Of a stretch of DNA of 64,000 nt, positions 1-11,281 are shown piece by piece. A program made the translations under genes and the position numbers. This DNA is from Trichosporon coremiiforme (lineage: Eukaryota > Basidiomycota > Tremellomycetes > Trichosporonales > Trichosporonaceae), in NCBI GenBank assembly GCA_039545355.1, contig BCJJ01000009.1, forward strand, positions 909,757 through 973,756. Direction: 5' to 3'. Positions within the stretch are counted from its first letter, which is position 1, and each line of letters starts with the position of its first letter. The notes beneath the pieces are model-generated. The model was not told where the DNA came from, made no database searches, and saw only the letters and a list, made by a program, of their open reading frames with translations.

Positions 1-755
1 ACATCACAAACAAGCTGCTGACAGACATACGTCAAGCTGACCTTAGAGACGCCAGGTGCCCAGGAGCAGATTGGGACTGTGAGATGTGAGTGTGATGTGT
101 GTGCCAGGAGCCTACCTCAAGAATCTTGCCGCGGTGTGAGTTGAGAGAGAGCTGTGAGCTGCCTGCCCCCTCGCTTCATCAGCTGATCCCAGCCTTGAGG
201 TCAAGTTTCACTCTTCACTCTCAAGAGTCAATGACAAGGGAGGGCGGTACGTGAGCTGTGAAAGCGCCCATCCCAAGCTGAATCCAGTGGTGCAAGCGGA
301 GCCGTCGATAAAACGGCCCAGTCCGATCTTGAGCGCCTGGTGACCTGGTGAGTTGCTGGGCTAGCTTCGGGGCCACCTTGCTCAGCTAACGGCAAGGGCT
401 GCTCGCAGGTACCCGTCTGCTGGTCAAGGCTGCACACGCAGACGGTGAGGAGTGGGGGAGCTGGGGCCATGCGAGTCTGAGCTAATCGACAATCGACCAC
501 TGCGCCTTGCGAACTCATGGACTGGTCGCTGCTGTGAGCTTCTAGGATCCTTCTCAGCTCACGCTCAGGAGCGCACGGACAATAGCAGTTCGAGTGAAGA
601 TCGAGATGAGGGAGCAGCAACCACTAGCGTACACCTCAGCTCACGTCGGCGCAATCGGAGAGGTTGATACAACGCGCCGTTCAATCTGCACATACCTGAC
701 TCTTCTCGGATGTTCGATGCACAGTGAAGGATGTTTAGTGATAAGCGAGACTTGA
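1..755 (+). CDS. candidate 3' part of an intron-dense gene, unknown product
   Basis: No long ORF exists here, but one frame stays open when introns are removed: exons 47-133, 193-250, 288-347, 397-444 and 569-755 (stop TGA 753-755). The introns have GTGAG-type donors (134, 251, 348, 445) and AG acceptors. Two follow CTGAT or CTAAC branch-like motifs, and all split codons rejoin correctly. The last exon adds 61 open codons. The first exon seen is cysteine-rich (reads RCECDVC). The 5' part would lie left of the window. I do not recognise the protein. It could be a chance assembly, since splice sites were chosen by eye. The frame agreement over four introns is the argument for it. Confidence 0.35.
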
Positions 756-3700
756 CGCGCCTGAGTCGCCGTAACGCCGGCCAGCCGGCGAACCAGCCAT
801 CCACATCGGCGCTTCTCTCGGCGTTCTTTGATTGACTGGCATTCCGACCTCTCCGCAGGTCCATCCGATGGGGCAGTGATCGCCCTAGTACCATGTCGCA
901 CGTGAGAGCATGTTAGCTGCGGTCCGTGGAGCCGTCACGGTGTCTGCAGCATGGCAGCATCGGAGAACTGCTGGGGCGGAACAGCACACAGGGATGTCAC
1001 GGGTGACGACCAGACAGACTAGCGTGTGAGCTCGCTTACGAGATGCCGAGGACAGTCTCGGACAGCTCGCGGACAGATCACAGACAGATCACGAGATGGC
1101 TCCTACGTCTTATCGCACCAGTTTGGCGATCTTACGATCCTGCTAGCTTGGCTGAGAGCGCTTTCAGGCGGATTGTGAAGTAGCAGCTCAGCGTCTGTGC
1201 AGCTGCTAATGAGACCTGGACGGAATGCAGCGCTTGTCGCTTCCTACTCTCTCGTAGGCTGTCCCTCATGCCGTCTCGTACAGGCCCACGGGCCGGAGTG
1301 TATTCAGGCTCAGGCTCAAGCATCCGAGCACCCTACCTACATGCCCTGGCACCCGGTTCCGTACACCGAGCGCGTGCGTCTGTGCGAGTGTGAGAACGCA
1401 GGAACATGCGAGCTGCGAGTAGTGGTTCGGAAGCGCCATATCGGTTCTCGGTACATGTTCCTGGGGTCCCGGAATGGGCTCTGACGCATGAAAGTTGTTT
1501 GAGCGTGGTCTCTTTGCACTGGCTCGCTTGCTTCTCTCGGTCATGTACCAGACAGCAGCAAACAGCATGGTGCACGGCATGCAAGCGGTGGCCATCTTCG
1601 CTCCATGCTTAGACAGATGTGGGAGCCACTGGGAGACTATTGAATGCAGAGGCTGAGCGGCTGAGTCAGAATGCAACTGAGCCCATTCCATCCGCGCGGT
1701 TTGATGAGTTGCTTGGCTGGTCATATCCTGGGAACATTGGGATATCATGTGGCTCCGTGGCGTCTCTCTGGAATTGCTGATCGGCAGCCAGGTGTGGTGT
1801 GGGAAGACGTCACGTCACGCTGTTGCTCTCCGCTCCCACAGCCCACAGCCTGCAGACGTTTCGCGTTGTTTACGCCAATTACGCATCAGCTGCAATTCGT
1901 TGCTCCGCGTCGTCGCTCGGGTCGCAGCCGCTGGAATCGCAGGCCCAGTTACCCCAGTTGGCCATGTGCATCGTCATGAGACCAAGATGAGACGTGCTCC
2001 ACGGTTGATGTGGCCCCACAAACCCGAGATCTCGCCGTTGCCTGGCAGGCTGACAGTGTATCGCAATTGTCGCAATTGCTGCATGCGGATGCCTTCATGG
2101 CGGTGTAAGCGTTGCTGCTCTACGGCCCGGGTCGCCCGCAACTTAACTTATCAGCTGCCCAGCCTCAGCTGGAACCAGAAGCACCAGCACAACCAGCGGC
2201 GAGCGGGGGCTCACTGCGGATGCCGCTGCGGATGCCTGCATGGCTGCATGCCGACCGCATCATGCCAGTATTAGATCGGAACGCTGGGTGGCGTCAACCT
2301 GGCATCGTCTGCATACCCCAGCTAAACAAGAGCACGGACTAGCTCTCGGTCCCCACGAGGTCCCAGGAGTTTGTCTCATGCTAATCCGAACAGCGTGATC
2401 ACGAGATCAAAGCCGTGTGAGCCAGAGCCAGCATGAGCTTCCAGCACGCCTGGTATTGCCTAGGTTTCTATCAGATAACCGACCCCGCATCCACCCCTGC
2501 TCCCCACCCATGAAGGAGAGCCTCGTACGACTTCTTTCGCCAGCGATAAGAGTCTAACGAAGCGAAGCTAGAGGAGAGTGTAACGCGCCTTTCTTTGATG
2601 GAGTGACAGACCCCAGAACTTTCTTGCAACAAGCCTGGGTGGTGCTGGGGTGCTGGGTTGGCAAGGATGGTGTGGGGCCTCATGAGAGTGCGTATTGTTG
2701 CGGCGAGGACCGCGTGTCAGCTGATGCTGGGCGCTGATCCCCCGCACTGGCGCTCGGTAGACATTGGGGTAAGTCTGGTGGGAAGGCGAGAGGCGTACGA
2801 GCTGCCGTAGCTCTCGGCATGCTCGGTCGTCGCATGCCACTGGCGGTCAGGCTTCGCCGGGTGCAACTCAGTTCTCAGCTCGTGCAACCTGGCAAAGTCA
2901 GTCGCCAGCCTTGCAGGTCTCGGGGCGTCGGGCCTGGTACCTCGAACTACATGCTCACGGGTCGCTCGGATGCTGCTCTTAGGCTGCGCTAGGCTGAGCA
3001 TGCTCGAATTAGACTCGAGAGGGGCCGCCGTTTTGCCTGATTCGGTCATGTCCCCCTAGTGTTGGAGCGTCAGGGACAGGTCCCCAGGGCAGAGCGAGTT
3101 GCAGGATGACACACCGACTGGTCACGCCCCCTCTAGATCTCTCGACTTCTCTCTGGCTCACCGCTCACTACGCGCTTCCTGCTTTCCAGCTGCGATCCCG
3201 GATCCTTGCACCAGTGAAAGCTTGAGGGGAGGGGCCGAAAAGCGCGTTCGCGGGTGAACCATTGGGATCTGCGCAACATGTGCGTCCCAACCCTGTGCTA
3301 GCCTTGTGCGGGTCCGCCATTCCGACAAACGTGGTCTGCGCTCCGCACTCAGCGTCGAGTCTCGTCTGTACGCTTCACCGCTTGCCGCGTACCGTTCCCC
3401 CGTCCCTTCCTGCGATCCGTACGGGAACCGGGACGCCTGCCATGTCGTGCACATATCGTGCAACAGGCACTCGGAAGCAGCACCTTGTGACGGGTCTACA
3501 GGCGAGCTAAACTGAGCACTCCGGCAACCGTGGCGTCCGTCGTTGCCCACCTAACGGCTCAACCTGTGCATCATCGCAGCTACGTCGCTTGGTTGCGTCT
3601 GCCCGCGTCTGCCCGCTTTGGCGATGGCTACTCTTCTGGGTCTGAGTTATTCCGGTCCCACCACTCGACCCGAACTGACCCAAACTGACAGGACAGACGG

Positions 3701-6172
3701 GGATCAACCACGTTCTCGTGCTGAAAAGATACCACTTGGGGCAGTGGAGGGGGCCTAAAGAGTCGACTTAACTGCCGGGCGTGCCGGGCCTGAATGCCGG
3801 GCCTTACGGAGGGCCTGGGGCCTGGCTTCGTAGCTCACGGAGTTCTGACAAAGGTCCTACACACGGTCTGCCACGGTCTGCGGCGGGCAGCGGGCAGTCA
3901 AGCTGTAGCTTGTAGCACGAGGCTGGAGCCTGAAGGGGCCGGTTGCAGGAAGGAGCATGTCGTTTCAAGGATCTTTAAGGTCAACAAGGTACGAAACCGT
4001 GTACGTACAGTTCGGTATGCAGCACCATGCGTTCTACGTCAGAATGGCCAAAATGGCACGCCCATTAGACTCTGGCGGCTCAGAATGGCTCAGATTCATG
4101 CAAAACCTTACGACACCTTGCCCTCCACACAATCCACACCGGGCCGTGCTGCCCCTGTCAGAGCATGTAGCACGTCCGCCGGCTCCTGGACGAACGGCCC
4201 CTCGGCCCCCTCGGTCCTCCCGGGCGCCCGTCGTGCCGTCGTACCGTCGTACCCATCGTGCCGTAGTCCTGACGGCCTGCGACGGCCTGGGCTAGCCTTG
4301 CACTGCAAGCCTGGGCCGTCTTAGGTCTGACCATCCGATGCAAGTCGCCACTGCACGTCTTGAACTGAGCGGCGGCCCTTGTCCTCCGCCCCTACCGTTC
4401 TCTTCCAACTTGTTCCACCAGACCTGTCTCTTTTGCTACATATCTATCATCGTCGAACAGCGCCAGATAACGCCCCCGACCGCACGCCTGTCCGCCTGCC
4501 CGATTGCATCAGCAACACACGGAGACTCGGACATCGGCAGTACTGCGAACCACGTCATCGACGACGAGATCCCTTATCGGTCCCTAAGGACTGGCCAAAC
4601 GCCTCAATCAGCAGTCGCAGCCAGCGAGCACGCCAGTCAACACCAGAAACGCCTCTTGACGCCTCTTGACGCCTCTTGACGCCGCCGGACTTTGACAGGC
4701 AATCAGCACAGGGACAACCACGAGAGAAGCCCTTGTCAGCCCTTGACAGCCCTGGCCCGCTGCTGCATCGAGCAGTCGGACAACTACCTCATCGCCCGCA
4801 AGCACGCGTCCCCGTTGGCTCCTGCTTGACCGCCCCTGCAGCTGCCCGCCGGCGTCGATCTCCGCGCGTGTTGCCCCCTGACTTCGGGCTCCCCGCTGCC
4901 TTGCTGTGCACGCTCTGCACGCTCTGCGGCTCCATTCCACCACCGCGCAGAACCCTTCAATCGGTGACCACCTGCACGTCGTCACTTGACCTGGCCCGTG
5001 GGCACGCCTCTTTTCATCAACACGCATCGTGCACTCCGCCGCCTGCCCGAGCCTGAGCCTGAACAGCATCGCCGAACCAACGCATCTACCGCTTCCAGCA
5101 ACACGACAACTCTCCGATTCCTCGATTCAGTCTCAGTCCCTCCTCCCCCACCAGATCTCCCCACCATCCTTACTCATCGCGCTCATTCTACTTCTGTCAG
5201 CCTGTCTGCCCCAGCACTTTTGCGACGACAATAAGAAAGTGACAGACTACTCTACACTTGCATTCAGCGCATTCAGCCGTCGCAGCCGCCAGAACACGAC
5301 ACGACTGCCGCATCAGCCGCACTAGCCGTATCAGCTCTAGACTGCCCCACATCATCGCCTCTTGCTTGCCCGGTTCGGGCTCCCACTCGACGCATTCCAT
5401 TCCGTCCCCCGCCGCCAGCATCGCCGACCGCGTGCTCCGGACTTTTGGCTCTCTACTCCACGTTCATCACCATGTCGCTCGTTCTTCAGCCTTGAGACAA
5501 GACCGTGTCCTTGCATTGTCCCTCCTTTCGTCTCCTGCTTGATCGACATACACGCAACTATTAAGACTCCCCATAACTCAACACACGTTCTCGACCCGGA
5601 CAATCCCCTTACCAACCTTCGACCTCCTGTGTGTATCTCCGTTCCCTGTCGCGCTCCGCCAGACGCAACAACAACAATCGATCACCCACAAGTGCTGTGC
5701 GCTAAAGGTGAACCAAGGACATATTCATCAAAACACGACGTCTGAAGGTACCCAGGAGGCACCAGCCAGGTCGTCAACAAGCGAGAGAGCCAGAAGCTCA
5801 GAAGACCGAGAGGAACGAGGAAGGACAGTTTTTTGAATTCCTCAGCGCCGACGCAACTCCTCCGTCGACCAGTCATCGGCCAGCGACAACGTCACTGCCC
5901 TCGGCTCCGCGTCGACACTGGTTCTGACGTTGCTGCTGCAGCAAGGACATTCGTCCCCGCCTGAACAGACGTGCACGACGCTTCCAACTCGTTCCATTCG
6001 ACTGTTTCTCGACTAGCTTATCTCGACGCGTTCAACTCACTCATCCTCTCTCTATCAACACACCACCCGAATCTAATTGATTTCGACTACCCCACACGAC
6101 CCCACCGAACCTTAGCCAGCGAATTTTCCGATCCCCCCGACCACGGCGTCTACAACCTTCGATCTCGCCACC
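756..6172. other. intergenic region, no gene supported; C-rich leader at right end
   Basis: Only short overlapping ORFs without recognisable domains. From about 4.3 kb to 6172 the + strand becomes rich in C and poor in G, as in the leaders of other genes in this window. The promoter and 5' leader of the NT-C2 gene probably lie there. A short decamer repeat sits at 4651-4680. Nothing else is supported. Confidence 0.5.
4651..4680. repeat. three tandem copies of a 10-bp unit
   Basis: Three exact head-to-tail copies of GCCTCTTGAC. They lie in the C-rich stretch upstream of the NT-C2 gene. Confidence 0.9.
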
Positions 6173-8542
6173 ATGAGCACGATGACCCTGCCGCCCTCGA
6201 GCTCGCGGGCGGGGTCGATCAGGTCGACGGCGACAAGCACCGCGAGCACGAGCACACCGGTGCAGCGCTCTGCGACGTCGAGCTCGCTCCGACGACCTCC
6301 GCAGCATGCCAATACGATATCGTCCAAGCTGCGGCATTTGTTCGACTCGTCGCCCACGGCCACCTTCCTGGCGGCTGTTACGGTGCATGAGCTCACAAAC
6401 GTGCCGCAGGTCAGTGGCGACTTTGCTATCCGATGGAAGTTCCGCGGCTCGCGCCCGCTCGACGCCGAGAAGATGCTGCAGCACCCGACACCGCGAGTAA
6501 CGGGTCGCGAGGCGCTCCAGGCGCGGGCGAACGCGCGCGGCACCGCAACACCGACGAGCCAGCCCCCACTCCCCGGCCGCATGGCTGCGGACGCCGTGAG
6601 TATCCGCAGCAGCGTGCACTCGTCAACGTCCGGGACCAACCTGGCGAACCGTACGATCCGACACGCCGCCTCCCTTCCACTCCCCCGTGCGCGTGAGCAC
6701 AAGCTGTCCGACCCGCCAGGTACGCCCGACAATCGCAACCGCGTACTAGTGGAAGAGCCTAGCGGTCTCGAGGACACGCCGATGACGCCGGCCACACCTG
6801 ACGCTGCGACGGATCCGGAGCGAACATCGCCTACGTCGTCCCGCGAGCATAGCATGTACTCGGACGGTAGCCACGGCAGCGGCACGCCTGGCGCGAGCAC
6901 CGGTGCCGGCGGCCTCAAGATCCGCACGGCATCGATTGCGGACAGCGGACGCGGGCGCGAGAGCCGCGCTAGTATGCGCAGCGACGTCAGCACGGAAGCG
7001 TCCATGTCGACGTCCCACGCCAGTCCGACCGCCAGCACTGGCGCCGCGAGCGCCCTCAGTGGGGCGCGTGGCGCTGTCAACTCTCTCACCACGGCCCACT
7101 ATGACTCGAAGGACCGTAAGGGCACGATCCCGCCGGCGCCCGTTCGCGCGCACGCCGTTGCGTGGGAGTATGCTGTTCAGCACGTCCTGCGCCTGCCGCT
7201 CGGCAAGGCTGTGCCGACTGCCGATGTGTCGCTGGCGCGCCTGCCGGCTTCGCAGAAGACGAACCCCCGCAAGATGCTTCCGCTTCTCGGCCACGGACCC
7301 ATGAGCGACAGCAGCCTGCGCCTCGAGGTGCTGCAGGTGCACCCTGGCGAGCGCGAGGGCACCGTTCTCGGTCACGTCAACGTCGACCTCGCGCCTTTCG
7401 CGGACCAGGGGCCGACCGCCCGGCGGTATCTCCTGATGAACAGTCGGACGAACGCTACGCTCCGCATCAGCGTCGACATGCGCTGCATCGGCGGTGACAT
7501 GCAGTGGATCACGCCGCCGTTCGCCGAGGGCCACCTGACGGATCTGACCGACCTGACGGGCAGGGAGGAGGAGTACGCCGAGCTGCAGCTGATGCCGACG
7601 CGGAGTGTCAGCAGCACGGCGAGCGACAGCAGCCGCGCTTCTAAGGCGAGCCGGCCGTCTTTCCGCTCCACGCGCAGCAACATCTCCCTCAACCAGCAGC
7701 AGGTCAACCAGGTTACGCAGATGACCAAGCACCGCTACCACTCGTACGAGTACCACCTCCGCCCGGAGCACCGACGGCATCACCACCACCACCACCATCA
7801 TCACCATCACGGCCACGACGACGACGACGACGACCATCAAGGCACGCAGCGCGCCGCGACGGTCCCGCTCGACAGCCGCGCGACGACCATTGACGCGTCG
7901 ACGTCGGACGACGCGCCCCTCTCGCCCGTCCTGAGCAAGAACGAGATCGTCGCGTCGCCGCTCCAGACACCGGCACTCCCGCCGACGCTCTCGCCCGTCA
8001 ACTCGAAGAGCGGGGAGGACTTTGCTCTGTCTCCCACTCTGTCGCCAGTGACTCCGCGATCGCCTGCTTCGCCGTCATCGCCCCACAGCCCCTCGCACGC
8101 GCGCTACGACAGCACCGTGTCTGCGCTCGACTCGCTGGGCCTGTCGATGTCGCGCCACTCCCCTGCGCCCTTCCTCCGCACCACCTCCCCCATCATGGAG
8201 TACGAGAGCATGCAGCCCGACCTCGTGATCGAGAGCTGCTTCAACCCCGCCCCCGCCGCCGAGCTCGGTCCGTTCACCTACACGGAAGACTCGGAGGGAT
8301 ACTATGCGCCCTCATCGCACAGTTCGGGAGACCCGCAGGCGAACCAGTGGGAAGAAACCCACGGCCAGGCGCCAGCCTATGACGAGAACGGCAACCCCAT
8401 TGAGCCGACTGGGGTTGAGCCCCCGCCCGACAGCGATCACGACGAGACCAAGGCGCATGCGCGGTGGAGAAAGATCAAGGCGAGGATACACCAGCATCAT
8501 CAAGAGTGCGGGAATGGGAGCGAGACGGCTAGTCAGCGATGA
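6173..8542 (+). CDS. NT-C2 (EEIG1/EHBP1-type) domain protein
   Basis: A single-exon protein of 789 aa. The ATG has a strong context (GCCACCATGAG). The N-terminal C2 (NT-C2) fold appears in two parts. Residues about 63-92 hold the first strands (FLAAVTVHELTNVP, then a WKFRG turn). Residues about 315-440 hold the rest (HAVAWEYAV, RLEVLQVHPG, GHVNVDLAPF, ATLRISVDMRCIGG). They are separated by about 220 residues of Ser/Thr/Ala-rich sequence, an unusual insertion. The C-terminal half is low complexity, with a histidine run near residue 534, an acidic run after it, and many Ser-Pro sites. NT-C2 proteins in animals and fungi link membranes to cytoskeleton or trafficking factors. The role here is not known. 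Domain call is by motif reading only. Confidence 0.75.
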   Translation: MSTMTLPPSSSRAGSIRSTATSTASTSTPVQRSATSSSLRRPPQHANTISSKLRHLFDSSPTATFLAAVTVHELTNVPQVSGDFAIRWKFRGSRPLDAEKMLQHPTPRVTGREALQARANARGTATPTSQPPLPGRMAADAVSIRSSVHSSTSGTNLANRTIRHAASLPLPRAREHKLSDPPGTPDNRNRVLVEEPSGLEDTPMTPATPDAATDPERTSPTSSREHSMYSDGSHGSGTPGASTGAGGLKIRTASIADSGRGRESRASMRSDVSTEASMSTSHASPTASTGAASALSGARGAVNSLTTAHYDSKDRKGTIPPAPVRAHAVAWEYAVQHVLRLPLGKAVPTADVSLARLPASQKTNPRKMLPLLGHGPMSDSSLRLEVLQVHPGEREGTVLGHVNVDLAPFADQGPTARRYLLMNSRTNATLRISVDMRCIGGDMQWITPPFAEGHLTDLTDLTGREEEYAELQLMPTRSVSSTASDSSRASKASRPSFRSTRSNISLNQQQVNQVTQMTKHRYHSYEYHLRPEHRRHHHHHHHHHHHGHDDDDDDHQGTQRAATVPLDSRATTIDASTSDDAPLSPVLSKNEIVASPLQTPALPPTLSPVNSKSGEDFALSPTLSPVTPRSPASPSSPHSPSHARYDSTVSALDSLGLSMSRHSPAPFLRTTSPIMEYESMQPDLVIESCFNPAPAAELGPFTYTEDSEGYYAPSSHSSGDPQANQWEETHGQAPAYDENGNPIEPTGVEPPPDSDHDETKAHARWRKIKARIHQHHQECGNGSETASQR

Positions 8543-10108
8543 GCCTGGGCTGAGCGATAGAGATACCGCGCTCAGCGGCCGGATGGATATTCTTGTAGCA
8601 TATACTCTGTAATGAATTAGTGTACTCTCTCAACTCGGCACAATGACGGAGCTGACTCGTGTGCTTGGTAATCAGTCAGTCATAAGCTGCTGGCCACGCG
8701 AGCAGGTCAGCGAACAAGAGCGAGGTCAAAAGGTCAGCCAGGTCGCCGGTCGTGACAGCCGCGGCGCCAAGATGTGTCCCGTCAGGAAGAGTAACAATCA
8801 GCCGCGGCGCCACGGACGCGTCCCTCAAGAGTCTCATCAGCCGAGTCTCGAGCCTTTGGGCCGGGGTGTGAGCGGAGATAGTGTCGGACATCGGCCCACC
8901 GTAGCTGGCTTGTTGACCAGCGCGTTCCGAGGAGGCCGTGCCGAAGATCGGCCTCTGACAAGGCGTCTGGGGGCAGCTAATCAGTGACGAGACAGATCTA
9001 GCGCCTCTAGCGAAACAAGCTGAAACGAGACGAAGACGACCATGACGAGACAGGAGTGTCCAACTGATGTACTTTGCTGAGATGTCAACTGACGCGCAGG
9101 CGTGTCGGAGCCTGTGTCGCAGAGATGGTCGGCTCCTCGGCTCGTCGGCTCGGTATCGGCTCAGAAACGAGAAAACGAGAAACAACCAAAACGAAGAAAG
9201 CGGCTGTAGACATGGAAGATCGAGGGTCTCACTGGGCAGAGAACAGGAGATCAATGCATATCAGATCGTGGGGTAGACAGAAGCCCAGGAATAGGTTGAC
9301 ATTCTTGAGCTGAGAACAGATCCAGGTGAGGATCCAGGTGAGGGTCCAGGTGGGACGAGCAGTCGCACTCCGAGTCGCACTACCCCCCTTCTCCGTTTCT
9401 CAGATTGGCTTACGACACTTATCTTGCGCTGACTTCCGATATCCGACATGGCCCAAATGGGCCAGCCCGGCGCCGTGGGCCGTGGGTTGAGAAGGATGGA
9501 GCAGAGCGAGCGGTTATCTAACGAGCGGCCATTTACCGAGACCGCGCTGCGACGCTCGCCGCCGCCGAGTAGTGGTCATGATCATGGAAGATGGAGGGAG
9601 TGTACGACGCTCGGCTGCTCTGCTGCGAGGCTGCGGCGGTTAGTGCAAGTGCCACAGTCTGGTCTGAGACATGATACACGACGCAATCTCTCCACAGCCT
9701 CCACCCAGCTCTCATCTCACACACCTCAAGAGACAGTGAGGCTGAGACAACGGCTGACACAAGTGATGTGCGTACCACAGTCCGGCTGAGACACGGCATC
9801 GTCCGTAGACACGAGCCATGAGCATGCGAGCAATTCCCCGACCCCTTTGCCCCGCGTCGCTGGGTCTGGTCACGGGCCATGGCCACGGGCATGGTCATGG
9901 GACAAGCACTGACACAACGATAGGCGGCGACACTGGCCCGCCGTGATACTGATTGATGCTTGTTTCGCTTTGTTTCGCCTTGTTTCGAGACATCGACTGG
10001 AATCACAGTCTACACCCCGAACGATGCCGATGCGTTAGCACTGTCCCGAGACTGTTGCACTTGGGCGACCCAGTTCAAGGCCGGCCGTTGTTCGAGACAA
10101 AGAACGGT

Positions 10109-10167
10109 ACGTACGTCCATCGTACCGTCCATCGTACCGTCCATCGTACCGTCCATCGTACGTCCAT
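10109..10167. repeat. 12-bp tandem repeat
   Basis: Head-to-tail copies of CGTACCGTCCAT: three exact from 10121, plus truncated copies at both ends. Confidence 0.9.
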
Positions 10168-10271
10168 CTTTCCCGCTGTCCTTTTAGACTGCCCCAGACT
10201 CGCAAGATATCACCGACGAGAGAAGTATCAGTTGAGCTCGCCGCAGCGTCCCGCCACTTCCCAACTCCATA

Positions 10272-10352
10272 ACCCGACGACAGCCCGCCGACAGCCCGAC
10301 GACGTGACCCGACGACAGCCCGACGACGTGACCCGACGACAGCCCGACGACA
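10272..10352. repeat. 24-bp GC-rich tandem repeat
   Basis: About three copies of a 24-bp unit built from CCGACGACAGCC followed by CGACGACGTGAC. The end copies are imperfect, and a CCCG-rich tail follows. Confidence 0.8.
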
Positions 10353-11281
10353 ACCCGCCCGCCCGCCCGCCCACGACAACCCGCCTGCAATAACGAGAAC
10401 CCGGACCGACGACCCGCACTAGAACAACCTTCTCTCCCAGTCTTCCGACGGATCACAGGAGCGCAGTATCGCACACTTGAGGTATATCAGGAACACAGGA
10501 ATAAGGACCATGTCACGCGTTACACCTTTTGGATACCGATCTGCACTGGATCCATGATCCATTCCTCTCATCGTCTACGTACTCGCGTACTCGCTGCTAG
10601 CGGCTGGTGTTGGTCTTTGGACCCCGAACATGACATATCTCGGAGTAACCATCCCTGTATCCAAAATGGCACCGGGTGCCTATACGTTATGGTAGTCACC
10701 CTCCTGTCTTCTCGCTGTCCATGCCTTGGTGCTTCTACGCATTCTGTTGCGGCTGACGTGAGCCTTGTGAGGTGAGACGAGGTGAGACGCTCACGCTCTT
10801 CGTGCGCTCGCCTCGCGCCGTAATCCAGATTCCTGCATGATTGACTACAGATGAGCAAAAGGTAAGGACCAAAACGGATCGAGAAGAGTAAGGCGCAAGT
10901 GTCCGTGGTAACTGCTTGATAAGAAGGGAGAGAGAGCAAACAAAAAGGGAGAAAGTAAGAGAGAGGAGCGAGACGGCTAGTGAAACAAGAATATAAAGGC
11001 AAAGCGAAATTCGGGCAGAGCGCGAACGGGGGGTATTGGTGGGGGGATTACCTGGAGAGGAGTAAGTCTATTATGTGTGTGTGTGTGTTCGGGGTAGGGT
11101 GGTTCTGGGTGTGGTGTGAGGAAGGGTGGTGGTGGAGGACAGCTAGCCGGAGGCGATTCGCGGGATAGGAAGATACAAGTACACGGGTGGCTGCTGCTGT
11201 TCATTGCGTCGGCGGCTGTTGCTGGGGATCAAAGTACCGTGGCTGGGTCATCGTCGACTGCTGTGTTTGAGGCTGCTATTG

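Larger units (their letters stand above)
8543..11281. other. intergenic region between convergent genes
   Basis: It lies between the 3' ends of the NT-C2 gene (+) and the bZIP gene (-). It holds two minisatellites (10109-10167 and 10272-10352) and no ORF with a recognisable domain. The 192-codon minus frame at 9254-8676 lacks any family signature. Confidence 0.5.

Noticed and set aside
8676..9254. 192-codon minus frame with a protein-like C-terminus
   Set aside because: No recognisable motif; lies in the 3' region of the NT-C2 gene; chance frames of this size occur in GC-rich DNA.
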